Shown here in pieces: positions 42,030 to 52,969 of a DNA stretch of 64,000 bases. The DNA comes from Xylanibacter ruminicola (lineage in GTDB: Bacteria > Bacteroidota > Bacteroidia > Bacteroidales > Bacteroidaceae), in the NCBI GenBank assembly GCA_015060625.1, contig SUYC01000006.1, forward strand, positions 1 through 64,000, written 5' to 3'. The position numbers were made by a program, and so were the translations under genes. Below the pieces are notes generated by a model. It saw only the letters and a list, made by a program, of their open reading frames with translations, searched no databases and was not told where the DNA came from. Position 1 is the first letter of the stretch. Each line of letters begins with the position of its first letter.

Positions 42030-44588
42030 TTAGATATTGTTGAGTATTGTTATCTTTAATTTTTTTCTAAAATCGTCCTCATTCAAATCAGTCTTGACAT
42101 ATACCTGCTTCTTTGCACCTGGTATCAAGTCAAAATAGTTATCACTAAAGAAATTGTCGGTACCATCGAGCGACAGGAACACACCTCTTGCCACCTTATC
42201 GGCCGAAATCACCAATCGATAGCCATCAACAACCTTTATCATCTGGTAGATCACTGCAGACTTCTTGAACTTAACGTCCTTTGGTGGCTTCAGGTAATAG
42301 ATGTTACCATAGTGTTCCCTATCGGTAAACTCGGCAAGTATGACCACCTGGTCGGTCTGTTCATGATTCAACAACTGCTTGACGGGGACAGAGAATACAT
42401 TCTTCGACACATTAGCAGGCACACGCACTTGCTTAGTGAGCTGATTCCTGACAGCACCATCCATATCGAGGACCTTTATCGACAGCTGACCGGAAGTTGA
42501 AGTAAGACGGTCGTTGACAATAAAAACCTGCAGATTACCGTCCTTCTCAATCGGAGAGACAAGTATATCACGATATGAGTTACGCATCAGATAATGTGCA
42601 GCCTTCCATCTTCCGTAATAATCACGAGTGGCCCACGATGCTACTGGCCAGCAGTCGTTAATCTGCCAAAGCAGTGTGCCCCAACAGTAACCTTTCTCGC
42701 GGCGATGCGATTCGATAGCTGTCTTCATAGCATCGCCCTGCATCAGCTGGCCTACATACAGCAACGATTCGAAATCCTTAGGACGTTTATACTCACTGAG
42801 CAGATAAGACTCTATCAGCTGATTGGCATGCATACCGCCACGCTGGTGCGACATCATAACATCCGAATAGATATCCCAGTCGTTGGGTTGTGGTGCAAAC
42901 TGTTTGACCGACTCAAACTCAGGGAAACTCTGCATACCGTATTCGCTACAGAAACGGAAACGTGTATTATTATACTCAGAGATGGGTTTCTTAGCATGCC
43001 ATACTGCCCAATAGTGATAATCGCCAGATGTTTCTATGCTACCATGACCATAGCCACCAAAAGGCGATGAAGGCCAATAGGCTATGGCAGAATGATACTT
43101 TCCAACAACATCGGGCAGAAGATGATAGAACAGATCTTCGTATTCTTTCCAGACCTTTTCGGCATATTCAGGCTTCTGGTCTTCGAGTCGCTTTTTCCAG
43201 CCCCAGTTGTACCATCCGTCCTGACATTCGTTATTGCCACACCACAAGGCTATACAGGGGTGGTTGCGCAATCGGCGAACATTGTCGATGGCCTCCTGAC
43301 GTATATTCTCCAACAAGGCACCTGATGCAGGATAGAGGCTACAGGCGAACATAAAATCCTGCCAGATAAGTATACCCTTCTCATCGCAAAGTTCATAGAA
43401 ATAATCGTCTTCGTAGATACCGCCACCCCACACTCTGAGCATATTCATGTTCACATCAACAGCATCCTGAATGGTTTTCTCATAGACCGACTTTGTGACA
43501 CGCGGCAGAAAATTATCGCAGGGGATATAGTCGGCTCCTTTCATGAACACACGTACACCATTCAACTCAAAACAGAACTCCTGCCCCCACTCGTCTTTCT
43601 GAGTGAGCAACTTGATGAAACGAATACCCGTTCTCTGCGTATAAGTATCAGAAGAATCATCTTTTTGCACCTTTACATTAAAGGTATAGAGGTTGGGCTT
43701 GCCCAAGCCATTACACCACCAGAGTTTGGGCTTGTTGATACAGAACTCTAATGTCACCGTATTAACTCCTTTTTCCAGCTTTACCTTTTTATCGGCATAG
43801 TTGTTGCCAGCGTGATCTGTTGTCTGAACCATGGCCATTCCATCAGCATCGGCAAAGATTTCAACCGTCTGTCGGATTTTTGCCTTGGCCTTGCTAACCA
43901 GCGGCTGCTCGGTATACACATCGGTAATCCTAACGTCATTCCAAGCTACCAACGACACCTTTCGCCAAATGCCCGATGTAACCAGTCGAGGCCCCCAGTC
44001 CCAACCATAATGATAACCGGCTTTGCGGGCAAAGATACTGATTTTCTTATCAAAAAGTCCACCATTCTCCGACTGGTCGTTGGCTGCTTCGTAATGGTAT
44101 GGCAGTGCATCCCATTTAGGCACGTCGACTTTGACGGGCGAATGGAAATAAACCTTCAGCTCATTATCCGAGCGTTTCAACAATTGACGGATATCGGCTT
44201 TCCATCTGCGGAACATGTTGTCAGCCTTGATAATCAGACTGTCGTTCAGGTAAACATCGGCATAGGTATCAAGACCATCGAACTCTATCCAGACATTATG
44301 TTTGGAGAATATGCTCTCATCCACACCGAATGCGGTTCTATATATCCAGTCTTCCTTATCAATCCACTGCACACCACGCTCGTTCAATCCAATAAAAGGA
44401 TCGGGGATGATGCCGTTGGCCATCAAGTCGGTATGCACGGTGCCCGGCACTATGGCAGGAAGCCAATTGCCCTGTCGAACCTGCTTGAACTGCCAATCTG
44501 ATCTTAACTCTACTCTTTGAACATTATTTGCCATAATTCCTAAAAAACAGAATATTGTAACGATTAAAAATATACATCTCTTTTCCAT
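42030..44588 (-). CDS. GH2 beta-mannosidase
   Basis: 852 residues with a signal peptide. The N-terminal sugar-binding jelly roll has SDWQFKQVRQGNWLPAIVPGTVHTDL, typical of beta-mannosidases. The TIM barrel shows the acid/base Glu in CGNNECQDGW (about 454) and the nucleophile Glu in CSEYGMQSFPE (about 549). It removes terminal beta-mannose from manno-oligosaccharides. Its place between two GH26 genes supports mannan as the substrate. Confidence 0.9.
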   Translation of the reverse strand: MEKRCIFLIVTIFCFLGIMANNVQRVELRSDWQFKQVRQGNWLPAIVPGTVHTDLMANGIIPDPFIGLNERGVQWIDKEDWIYRTAFGVDESIFSKHNVWIEFDGLDTYADVYLNDSLIIKADNMFRRWKADIRQLLKRSDNELKVYFHSPVKVDVPKWDALPYHYEAANDQSENGGLFDKKISIFARKAGYHYGWDWGPRLVTSGIWRKVSLVAWNDVRITDVYTEQPLVSKAKAKIRQTVEIFADADGMAMVQTTDHAGNNYADKKVKLEKGVNTVTLEFCINKPKLWWCNGLGKPNLYTFNVKVQKDDSSDTYTQRTGIRFIKLLTQKDEWGQEFCFELNGVRVFMKGADYIPCDNFLPRVTKSVYEKTIQDAVDVNMNMLRVWGGGIYEDDYFYELCDEKGILIWQDFMFACSLYPASGALLENIRQEAIDNVRRLRNHPCIALWCGNNECQDGWYNWGWKKRLEDQKPEYAEKVWKEYEDLFYHLLPDVVGKYHSAIAYWPSSPFGGYGHGSIETSGDYHYWAVWHAKKPISEYNNTRFRFCSEYGMQSFPEFESVKQFAPQPNDWDIYSDVMMSHQRGGMHANQLIESYLLSEYKRPKDFESLLYVGQLMQGDAMKTAIESHRREKGYCWGTLLWQINDCWPVASWATRDYYGRWKAAHYLMRNSYRDILVSPIEKDGNLQVFIVNDRLTSTSGQLSIKVLDMDGAVRNQLTKQVRVPANVSKNVFSVPVKQLLNHEQTDQVVILAEFTDREHYGNIYYLKPPKDVKFKKSAVIYQMIKVVDGYRLVISADKVARGVFLSLDGTDNFFSDNYFDLIPGAKKQVYVKTDLNEDDFRKKLKITILNNI

Positions 44589-44589
44589 G

Positions 44590-45783
44590 CTAATTTACAG
44601 TTATATGGGTTGGTAAACTATACATATCATTCAGATCCTTGCTGAACAGGGTCAGCTCACTATTGTAGAACTTTACAAAATCGGAGGCCGAAGGATGTCC
44701 ACCATAAACTGAATAATAATGTTTATCGGCTTCGTTGCCATTGACAAACTTGTTTCGCCACATCACAATCATACTAACCTTGCGTCCTGCGGCTGGTGTC
44801 AATATCTGCTTGGTCCAATAATTCTTATCAGTAAATGATTCCACACCAGTTTCGGTTACGCCACAAGGCTTGTGTTTATTGGCCGACAAATCAGAGAGAG
44901 TCTTGAGATTGTGTGAGAACACCTCTGGATTCAAGCCATGATAACAGTCCATGCCTATAAAATCAACATAATCGTCGCCAGGCCAGCGAAACAGGAAATC
45001 ATCCATCGTCTTGCGACTGTCCATCTGTGGCGAAACAGCATAGATAAAATGATGAACACCTGCATGTTGCAGATAATCTACAGTAAATCGCCATAAACTG
45101 ATGAACTCCGCCTCGGTAGTACACGACTTACCCCACCACGACCAGGTTTGTGTATGCTCATGAAAGGGACGGAAGATAATAGGAATAAAACGTCCGTTAT
45201 CATCTTTCAAACTCAGCGCAAACGTAACCAATCTGTCAAGCCACGACTTGAACTTAAGTTGCGTGGCACTGCCATCAGTAAGGATCTCTGCTGCTACCAT
45301 ATGGCTCGAGTTATCCCACGAATCGCCTCCTGTCAAAGGATTATTCAGATGGCAGCAGGCAGTAATCACTTCACCACGACGGCGTGCTTCCAGAATGCAG
45401 CGTTTCCTGATGTCGTTTGCCTCTTTAGCTGTCTCATAACGGTCATCCATTATTTCTGCGAAATCGCAGCTAAACACAGCTGGATAATCGCCACAGACAT
45501 CTTTGGTATCAGAGTTTCCAGACTTATTATACCAATATCTGCCATAAAAAAGATCATCGTGATGACCGAACATAAAACCTTTTTGCTGAACCTCCCATAA
45601 GTTAGCATACAGCGCCTTTGTTTCTGCAGTGGCCTGACTATCGGAAACAGAAAGAGTAACACTTCCTGAAGAAGGCTGCTCATGCTCTTTCTCTGTCTCA
45701 TCGCCAGCTGCTGTACAAGATACAATGGGCAGCACGGAAATAAGACAAACTGCCCATTTTATTTTTCTATATATTGAAGTCAT
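44590..45783 (-). CDS. GH26 beta-mannanase lipoprotein
   Basis: 397 residues with a lipoprotein signal (LPIVSC), followed by a Glu/Ser-rich linker, so likely displayed on the outer membrane surface. The catalytic motifs FRPFHEHTQTWSWWG and GVTETGVESF are intact. It shares long blocks with the 40879-42015 enzyme (ATAETKALYANLW, DTKDVCGDYPAV), which points to duplication. A surface enzyme making oligosaccharides for SusCD import is the likely role. It starts 3 bases after the upstream clan GH-A gene. Confidence 0.9.
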   Translation of the reverse strand: MTSIYRKIKWAVCLISVLPIVSCTAAGDETEKEHEQPSSGSVTLSVSDSQATAETKALYANLWEVQQKGFMFGHHDDLFYGRYWYNKSGNSDTKDVCGDYPAVFSCDFAEIMDDRYETAKEANDIRKRCILEARRRGEVITACCHLNNPLTGGDSWDNSSHMVAAEILTDGSATQLKFKSWLDRLVTFALSLKDDNGRFIPIIFRPFHEHTQTWSWWGKSCTTEAEFISLWRFTVDYLQHAGVHHFIYAVSPQMDSRKTMDDFLFRWPGDDYVDFIGMDCYHGLNPEVFSHNLKTLSDLSANKHKPCGVTETGVESFTDKNYWTKQILTPAAGRKVSMIVMWRNKFVNGNEADKHYYSVYGGHPSASDFVKFYNSELTLFSKDLNDMYSLPTHITVN

Positions 45784-45786
45784 GTG

Positions 45787-47268
45787 TTATTTGATGTTTG
45801 TGTATAGAACAAACGACTGCGCCTTTACCGTTATGCGTTGGCCGCTGTTCAACGTTAGATTTTGCTCTACAGGAATGGGGAAACCATTAGTTCCCTTTAA
45901 CTGATGGGTTTCTTCATACAAATACTTATCAGCATTGTTAATGACTGTAGGTAACAACAGCTGGATGGTCTTATCAGCATCGCCTACATTAACGATGGCA
46001 ATGGTATTATGCCCTTGATACTCGCCAGCTACGCAGAACACGCCTTCATTGGCAACTCTACTTGTCTTGAGGATGTTAGTGCCTTTGGGGAAATACTTAC
46101 ACATTAATGACCAAGTGTAATACAATGGGCGCATGGCCTCCTCATCAGGTTTATTGAACACCTCGTTACCTAAGATATTCCATAGTCCCCAGATCTTTAT
46201 GTCCTCAGGCCTTCCCGTATCACCATTGCTATGCATGGCATCATCGAGCATCCAGATAGCTAGCCCTGAGAAGCCATGGTTCATGACCTCCATGGCCAAC
46301 ATAGGCATGTCGAGTCCATAAAAGTAGTCGTAACAAAGCATGTTACAATCAGAACCCTTGGTAAAAGGATGATTCTCTACACGGCGCTTGTACTCGGCTA
46401 ATAGCAGAGAGTCTTCGGTCTGCTGGTATTTGAAGCCCGCCTCGCCAAGCACGATTTTCTTTCCTGCAGGAACCTTACTTCTGAATGCAGCCAACGTCTC
46501 TCCGTACCTTCCGCTCCTAACCTCATACTGTCCAGGATAAGCATGAATATCATAAATACCAACTATAGAGTCGGCCATGGCTGCCGTATTAGTCACCCAT
46601 CCGTAAGCATCGAATTCAGAATGAGGATTTTTGTAATGCGCCACTACATCGGGACCTGCCAGCGATACCTTGTCGAGCAATCCGGGATACTCAGACATCT
46701 TCTGATGGAACCGATGCAGCATATCAAGCCATAAGCGATAATCGCCATTAGTCGAGGCCCAGTCGCCATCAGGCTCATTGAATATCACAAAATGTTTGAT
46801 GCAGGTAAAGCCTTGATCGCAGACGAGATAGTTGAGATAATCAACCGACATGTCGATCCATTTCTGATCAGCCTTCATCTCCCATGTAGGGGGATTGTAT
46901 TCGCCAAAGATAACCGTGATTTGTTTCTGGGTGCAATACTTCAGCAGGCGCGAGATGGATTTTAGATGACGGGATTTATCGTACGTTCCCGTTTGAGGGG
47001 TGTAATAACGGAACGGGCTATTGATCATGCAGCGCACATACTGCGGTTGCATAAAGTCGAGTCGCTTATATAGCGTCTGCCAGTCGTCGTCGGATACTTC
47101 AGTGCCCCACAACTCAGCCTCGTCGTACGGATCCCATTCTACACCATTACCAACGTAATCGGCGTTTATTACTTCATCGGCCACCTTAATCTCTACCACA
47201 TCGTGCATTGAGCACGATGCAGTAAAGAAAGGAACAGCTAAACCAGCTAAAAGCATTCTTACATCCAT
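45787..47268 (-). CDS. Clan GH-A glycoside hydrolase lipoprotein, family not assigned
   Basis: 493 residues with a lipoprotein signal (FFTASC). A TIM barrel of clan GH-A is suggested by FVIFNEPDGDW (acid/base Glu, about 165) and VLGEAGFKY (nucleophile Glu, about 280). A C-terminal beta domain (FCVAGEYQGHNTIAIVNVGD) resembles the side domain of GH30/GH39/GH5-type enzymes. I cannot place it in a numbered family. Its position in a mannan locus suggests an endo-acting enzyme on mannan or a linked glycan. Confidence 0.7.
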   Translation of the reverse strand: MDVRMLLAGLAVPFFTASCSMHDVVEIKVADEVINADYVGNGVEWDPYDEAELWGTEVSDDDWQTLYKRLDFMQPQYVRCMINSPFRYYTPQTGTYDKSRHLKSISRLLKYCTQKQITVIFGEYNPPTWEMKADQKWIDMSVDYLNYLVCDQGFTCIKHFVIFNEPDGDWASTNGDYRLWLDMLHRFHQKMSEYPGLLDKVSLAGPDVVAHYKNPHSEFDAYGWVTNTAAMADSIVGIYDIHAYPGQYEVRSGRYGETLAAFRSKVPAGKKIVLGEAGFKYQQTEDSLLLAEYKRRVENHPFTKGSDCNMLCYDYFYGLDMPMLAMEVMNHGFSGLAIWMLDDAMHSNGDTGRPEDIKIWGLWNILGNEVFNKPDEEAMRPLYYTWSLMCKYFPKGTNILKTSRVANEGVFCVAGEYQGHNTIAIVNVGDADKTIQLLLPTVINNADKYLYEETHQLKGTNGFPIPVEQNLTLNSGQRITVKAQSFVLYTNIK

Positions 47269-47278
47269 AAAAACAATC

Positions 47279-48238
47279 TTAGTTTACCTTAGTTACACTT
47301 ACCCAAAGTATTCTTGGCTTCTTGGCGAACTTATCATAGTCGCTATAAATATTCGTCCAATCATCAGTACCATTCAGAGAGAACTGGAATGCCTGATTGC
47401 TGACCGTGAAGCTCTTATCATAGCCCACATCTACAGTTCCTGCATCCACAAACTTACCGATAGTGATCTTACCGTCCTTATCAATAAACGACACGGTTCC
47501 ATCCGAATAGTTTCTGATCCAGGTACTCTCGCCCTCAGGAATCTGTCGATAAAACTTCTTTAAATCGATATCCACCCCCGGCTCTTCCTTGTTCATACTA
47601 CCATTGAAGATAAAATCGGCATACTTACCATCGGCTCCAGCATGGTTAATGCATGTGCCTGTGGTTGAACCATCGGGGGTTACACCTGTCATTGTAAACG
47701 TGAGCGTATTATCGCACTCTACCTCCGGACCATAGGTATCCGACCAGCACCATGGCTTATCGGCCAGCTGCATGATGGCTCCACCACCATACTCCGGGCC
47801 AGTACCACCGAATATGGTGAGGGCATTTACCTGATAAGTGCCTGTCAGAGTCTCTGTAAACTCCGACACGTTGATAGTATACGTTCTTGTTTCGCCCAGT
47901 GTAGAGGTAACGGTAAACGAAGCCTTGCCATTGCTGAAATCCAAAGCATCGCCTACTTTTACCGAACTCTGGGCCTGATACGACACTTGGATAGCGGTTA
48001 GTTTAACACTCGACATATTGGACTGGGCACCAACATTGATGGCCAGATCAATATTTCCAGTTGTGGCATCGGTATTCTCAATCATTGCTACACCTATCTG
48101 ATTTTCGAACTCAATTTCTATAACGGAACGCTCATGGTTCCAACCACCGTTATTAATATCATCCTGCATATCTTTTACGCACGACTGTAACAACAGCACA
48201 CCAACAAGCAGGAAAACATATTTCCTTATATATATCAT
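47279..48238 (-). CDS. Surface glycan-binding lipoprotein candidate
   Basis: 319 residues with a lipoprotein signal (LLLQSC). An N-terminal Ig-like/DUF5018-type domain (to about residue 120, ending RTYTINVSEF) is followed by a beta-sandwich with many exposed aromatics (WCWSDTYGPEVEC, WIRNYSDG). It follows susD directly, the usual place of SusE/F-like binding proteins. It probably binds mannan at the surface. There are no catalytic motifs. The exact family is uncertain. Confidence 0.7.
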   Translation of the reverse strand: MIYIRKYVFLLVGVLLLQSCVKDMQDDINNGGWNHERSVIEIEFENQIGVAMIENTDATTGNIDLAINVGAQSNMSSVKLTAIQVSYQAQSSVKVGDALDFSNGKASFTVTSTLGETRTYTINVSEFTETLTGTYQVNALTIFGGTGPEYGGGAIMQLADKPWCWSDTYGPEVECDNTLTFTMTGVTPDGSTTGTCINHAGADGKYADFIFNGSMNKEEPGVDIDLKKFYRQIPEGESTWIRNYSDGTVSFIDKDGKITIGKFVDAGTVDVGYDKSFTVSNQAFQFSLNGTDDWTNIYSDYDKFAKKPRILWVSVTKVN

Positions 48239-48259
48239 AACGTTTTTTTTTATGTTTTA

Positions 48260-49762
48260 TTATCTTAAACTACCATTTAAATTAATTTCGGCCTGAGGAA
48301 TCGGATAGAAAGTTACCTGATCTTCGGAAAGACCAGCAGCCTCGGCAACACTCTGGATTCGGTTAGTACGGCGCAGATCGTACATATAATCGCCCTCGTA
48401 AGCCATTTCAAACTTACGTTCCTGTATAACGGCCTGTCGGAACTCATCCTGATTTAGATTGCGAGCCATATCGCCAAGTCCGGCACGATGACGAATATAG
48501 TTAACTAATTCATATGATTTATCAGTAGGACCAGCAGCCTCTGCATATATCAGCGCCACATCAGAGAAACGAATCAGGAAAGGGCGTGTGCTGGTTTTAT
48601 CACCATCGTAATTAGGATCGATGTACTTACGACAGAAGGGATAAGGCAATGCGCCTGGGTACTCCACATTCAAACTGCCATCTGCTCGATAAACCTTGCT
48701 CACAATCAAATCGGTCTTACGCTTATCGCTAGCATCGAAACTATTATAGAACTCTGGCGTAGTGCGGTATTCACCCCATCCGTCGTGCGAAGGTATATAC
48801 GTATCGGTATCGCCCTGCTTCAGATAGATAGCCGCACCGTCGATATATGGTATGAACATCTTAGATATCTTAGAGTATTGACCCTCTGTTGTACCCGATC
48901 GGTCCATGGCCATCATAAAGATATGCTCTTTACCGTGACTTTTCTCTACATCATAGATGTCCAACAAGTTACCCTCGAAACCATAGGTTGACTGGCTATT
49001 GATGACCTGACCAGCATAGTAGGCAGCACTATCATACATCTCTTTGATATCACGGTGCATATCACGATACAGCATCACATTATGCTCTTTGGCTGAAGCA
49101 ACATAGAGATAGGCCTTTGCTGCCAACGATTGCGCTGCCACACGGTCGGTACGTCCGGTTTTAGGTGTATCGTAAACTGGCAGGATATCAGATGCCTTAC
49201 GGCAATCACCAAGAATAAGATCATAAAGCTCATCCAGGTTAGATGCAAAGGGCGATGAAGTTTCATCAAGTTCGTCAACCATTGTTGTATGCATGGGCAC
49301 CAAGCCAAAATTCCTAACCAGGTTAAAATAGTTCCATGCACGCAGGAAATAGGCCTCGCCTAAGATTTGCTTACGAGCATTCTCGTCGAAAGATGCATTC
49401 TCAACATTCTGGATAACAGCATTGGCTCTGTTCACACCGATAAATGCATATTTAAAGAAGTTTTCGAGTGTACCATTTGTCTTAAAATTGGCCACCTTCC
49501 AGTTATTCAGATCCTGATTGTCGGCTGCCGCATCTGATTTTGTTGTCAATTCCTCAGTAGGCATATCACCAAGGAAGAACACTGAGCGCGAATACTCCAG
49601 ATAATTCAGCGTACCATAGGCATACGTCAACGAGGCCTCGGCATCAGCAGCAGTTTTATAAAAATTGTCTTCAGAGTAGAAACCATAAGGTTCCTCTTTC
49701 AGACTGCAAGCCCCCAACACTAATGTGCCAGCAAGCATTGTGATAAGATTTTTTGTTTTCAT
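48260..49762 (-). CDS. SusD/RagB-family lipoprotein
   Basis: 500 residues with a lipoprotein signal (LGACSLKEEP). TPR-rich helical SusD fold: FNLVRNFGLVPMHT, ALIYAEAA, VIQERKFEMAYEGDYMYDLRRT near the C-terminus are family hallmarks. It caps the SusC transporter and binds the oligosaccharide. It lies 16 bases downstream of susC. Substrate is inferred as manno-oligosaccharide from the neighbours. Confidence 0.95.
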   Translation of the reverse strand: MKTKNLITMLAGTLVLGACSLKEEPYGFYSEDNFYKTAADAEASLTYAYGTLNYLEYSRSVFFLGDMPTEELTTKSDAAADNQDLNNWKVANFKTNGTLENFFKYAFIGVNRANAVIQNVENASFDENARKQILGEAYFLRAWNYFNLVRNFGLVPMHTTMVDELDETSSPFASNLDELYDLILGDCRKASDILPVYDTPKTGRTDRVAAQSLAAKAYLYVASAKEHNVMLYRDMHRDIKEMYDSAAYYAGQVINSQSTYGFEGNLLDIYDVEKSHGKEHIFMMAMDRSGTTEGQYSKISKMFIPYIDGAAIYLKQGDTDTYIPSHDGWGEYRTTPEFYNSFDASDKRKTDLIVSKVYRADGSLNVEYPGALPYPFCRKYIDPNYDGDKTSTRPFLIRFSDVALIYAEAAGPTDKSYELVNYIRHRAGLGDMARNLNQDEFRQAVIQERKFEMAYEGDYMYDLRRTNRIQSVAEAAGLSEDQVTFYPIPQAEINLNGSLR

Positions 49763-49778
49763 AATTACATTGTTGTTG

Positions 49779-52700
49779 TTAGAATGTTAAATCAAGACCA
49801 ACGGTCCACTTACGAAGGCGTGGGAATCCACCGCTATACACACCATTAAGTCCTACTTCTGGATCGTATCCTTTGAATCCAGTGAATGTATAAAGATTCT
49901 GCACATTCAGGTAAAGGCGTGCCTTTTCAAGGAAACTGCGCTGAGGCATATTGAACGTATAACCCACACTGGCATTCTGAATACGTACAAACGAACCATC
50001 TTCTAACCACCAATCAGATATCTTAGTCTGACGGCCTTCACGCAAACGAGGATAATCATTGGTGGGGTTGTCGGGTGTCCAACGCAATGGAGAATTGCTT
50101 GAAGTGCCAAACTTCTGGGTATTCAGGACGTCCTGTCCGAACACACCATTTAAGAAGATGCTTGCATCCAGATGCTTGTAAGTGAAATTAAGTGCCAAGC
50201 TGGCCGTAAAATCCGGATTAGGATCGCCAATCACACATTTATCAGCTTCGGAAATCTGTCCGTCACCATTCAAGTCAACATACTTAAACTCACCTGGCTG
50301 TGCATACTCGCCGGCAAGACCAGCGTCAATACCCTCATTCAATGTCTGTACTATGCCATCAACCTTATAGCCATAGAATGCATATACAGGCTGACCAATG
50401 GCCAAGATATTGGTATAATCGCGATACTGTTCCAGACTGTTGCCCGAATACTCAAAGAGCATATCTGTGAGTTCGTCGGTAATCAAGCCCGACTCCAGAG
50501 TATTTCCCAGACTTTTTACCTTATTACGATTCATGGAATAGATAAGAGTACCTGACAAGCTCATATCATGTGTACTGATGATATTACCCTCGACAGTGAC
50601 TTCGAAACCGCGATTCTGTATTTTTCCATCATTAACCCACATCTTATCGTAGCTTGAAGACAGCGGCAGGTTTCGCTGACGGAGCAAATCACGCGTTTGC
50701 TTATCGTAGACATCAAGAGAGACACGAAGACGACGGTTAAAGAAAGCCATATCAATACCAAAGTCGGTCTGAGATGTTGTCTCCCACTTCAGGCTTGGAT
50801 TAGGAATACCACTCCATACGCGATAAATATAACCAGGACCAGTCCAACCTGATACATAACCAGGACCTATCGTGGTTACCCATGTACCATCGTTGTAATA
50901 CATATCGGTACCATATCGGCTCAGTGTTTGATAAGGGCTGATACCCTGATTACCAGAAACACCATAACTAAGACGGAACTTCAGTTCATCAAACAAATGA
51001 AGGTTCTTGATAAACTCCTCTTCCTGGGCTTTCCAGCTGATGGCACCAGAGGGGAAGAATGCCCATTTATTATTATCACCAAATTTTGAAGAGCCATCGG
51101 CACGTGCTGTCAAAGTAAGCAGATAACGATCGGCATAGGTATAGTTTGCACGAAACATTCCCGACAATAACGTATTGGTAGACAGACCGTTAGACACAAC
51201 ATTCTTCTCAGGGCTACCAGCTCCCATATTTTCATATCTTAATGCCTCGTTTACAAAATCACGAGCTGTAAGACTTGAACTACGGCTATGGTAATACTCC
51301 CATGAGAAACCTGCCATGACGCCAAGAGCATGGCGACCAAAGTCTTTCTGGAAGTTGGCAAAAGTCTCGGATACCAGATTGGTTCCTTCCCAATTAGACA
51401 TCACTGCCTGACCATTATTCATAGTTCCTGCTTCGGTGTAGGTCTTAGGATAATAAGCATCGCTAGTAGACTTTCCGAATTTGTAATTCAACTGTTCGGT
51501 AATTTTAAGTTCTGGAAGAGGCTGCCATTCAAAGGCCAATGAGGAAATCACATCGATGGTCTGCGACTTGTTTACCTGATTGTCAGAAATGGCAATAGGA
51601 TGACTATAGTCGCTGGCATTCAGCAGGTAATACGATCCATCCTCATTATACACAGGATAAATAGGATTTCGCCAGAATGCCAAGCCATTATTTGTGTTAC
51701 GCCAACCTGCACTCAAAATATTAGAAAAACGGATTTTGAAGTTATCGAACACGTTATGGTCGACACTCAGATTGTAGCCACCTTTTTTATATGAGTCCTT
51801 AATGTACATGCCCTGGTCGGTAAAGTAATTTGCACTAAGATTGAACATGGTTCTATCGTTAGAACTTGAAATGGTAGCCGTGGTATTATTAGAGATAGGA
51901 TGGTCGCGGAAGACCAGATCAGACCAGTCAGTACGCGTAGTCCACGTTGTCATCAATTCATTGATACTAGGATAATAGATGCCTGCAGAGTTTATTTTAC
52001 CCACATACATGGGTTCCAGATTGCCATTAATACGCGATTCATTGTTAAGAGTAGCCATCAACACCGGGTCGCGCCAAACATCGAGTTTTCCACTAAACTC
52101 CGACATGGTGAGCTGCTGACGTACGGTGATATTGGTAGTTCCTGTTTTAGCACGCTTAGTGGTAACCATAATAACACCATTAGCACCACGCGATCCATAT
52201 ATAGCACTGGCCGATGCATCTTTAAGCACTTCGATATTAACGATATCGGCAGGGTTTATCTGTTTCAGATCGCCAGCATCGCCTAAAGGAAACCCATCAA
52301 CAACCACAAGAGGAGCATTAGAGCCATTTAACGAACTACCACCACGGATACGAACCGTGGATGATGCACCTGGATCTTGTGACGAATTAACCACCTGTAA
52401 ACCTGCAGCACGTCCCTGCAGCAAACTCTCAACAGAATTGGCAGGTATTTCCTGCAACTTATCCATCTTTACTGTTGCTACAGAACCTGTCAGATCACTT
52501 TTCTTCACACTACCGTAACCGATAACAACCACTTGATCTAACACCTGGCTATCATCCTCCATCATTACATCGATGGTCTTATCACTACCAACAACTACCG
52601 TTTTATCAGCCATTCCTACATACGAGAAACGCAGAATGGAACCTTTACGTACCTTATTTATTTTATAAAAGCCATCCAAATCGCTAATAGTACCAGTAGA

Positions 52701-52883
52701 TTTTCCTTCACATTGTATGGTGACACCTATCAGTGGAGCACCAGAGGTATCCTTCACACGCCCAGACACATCGATGGTCTCAGGCGACTGTGCATAGATT
52801 GCATTCGAGCAATAAATGAGACAGACAGTCAGTACCAATTTCGACACAACTGCCATAAAATTCAGGTTCTTAATCCTTTTCAT
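49779..52883 (-). CDS. SusC/RagA-family TonB-dependent outer-membrane transporter
   Basis: 1034 residues with a signal peptide ending YAQ. A CarboxypepD_reg-like domain (DVSGRVKDTSGAPLIGVTI), the TonB-box/plug region with QVVVIGYGSVKKSDLTGSV, and a 22-stranded barrel ending LDLTF follow. It imports oligosaccharides with SusD and TonB energy. The ATG at 52883 (MKRIKNLNF) is chosen because the -7 box (52962-52969) overlaps the beginning of the longer frame. It is the first gene of the seven-gene mannan operon. Confidence 0.95.
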   Translation of the reverse strand: MKRIKNLNFMAVVSKLVLTVCLIYCSNAIYAQSPETIDVSGRVKDTSGAPLIGVTIQCEGKSTGTISDLDGFYKINKVRKGSILRFSYVGMADKTVVVGSDKTIDVMMEDDSQVLDQVVVIGYGSVKKSDLTGSVATVKMDKLQEIPANSVESLLQGRAAGLQVVNSSQDPGASSTVRIRGGSSLNGSNAPLVVVDGFPLGDAGDLKQINPADIVNIEVLKDASASAIYGSRGANGVIMVTTKRAKTGTTNITVRQQLTMSEFSGKLDVWRDPVLMATLNNESRINGNLEPMYVGKINSAGIYYPSINELMTTWTTRTDWSDLVFRDHPISNNTTATISSSNDRTMFNLSANYFTDQGMYIKDSYKKGGYNLSVDHNVFDNFKIRFSNILSAGWRNTNNGLAFWRNPIYPVYNEDGSYYLLNASDYSHPIAISDNQVNKSQTIDVISSLAFEWQPLPELKITEQLNYKFGKSTSDAYYPKTYTEAGTMNNGQAVMSNWEGTNLVSETFANFQKDFGRHALGVMAGFSWEYYHSRSSSLTARDFVNEALRYENMGAGSPEKNVVSNGLSTNTLLSGMFRANYTYADRYLLTLTARADGSSKFGDNNKWAFFPSGAISWKAQEEEFIKNLHLFDELKFRLSYGVSGNQGISPYQTLSRYGTDMYYNDGTWVTTIGPGYVSGWTGPGYIYRVWSGIPNPSLKWETTSQTDFGIDMAFFNRRLRVSLDVYDKQTRDLLRQRNLPLSSSYDKMWVNDGKIQNRGFEVTVEGNIISTHDMSLSGTLIYSMNRNKVKSLGNTLESGLITDELTDMLFEYSGNSLEQYRDYTNILAIGQPVYAFYGYKVDGIVQTLNEGIDAGLAGEYAQPGEFKYVDLNGDGQISEADKCVIGDPNPDFTASLALNFTYKHLDASIFLNGVFGQDVLNTQKFGTSSNSPLRWTPDNPTNDYPRLREGRQTKISDWWLEDGSFVRIQNASVGYTFNMPQRSFLEKARLYLNVQNLYTFTGFKGYDPEVGLNGVYSGGFPRLRKWTVGLDLTF

Positions 52884-52961
52884 TTTTAATTCATTATAGA
52901 TGTTGTTTATATGCTCAAGTGCTTCTTCACCCGGGATTTGAATCAGCAAACTTTCACGCTG

Positions 52962-52969
52962 CAAAGGTA
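52962..52969 (-). promoter_or_regulatory. -7 box of the SusC operon
   Basis: Minus-strand TACCTTTG, 78 bp upstream of the chosen susC ATG, giving a leader of about 75 nt. Confidence 0.55.
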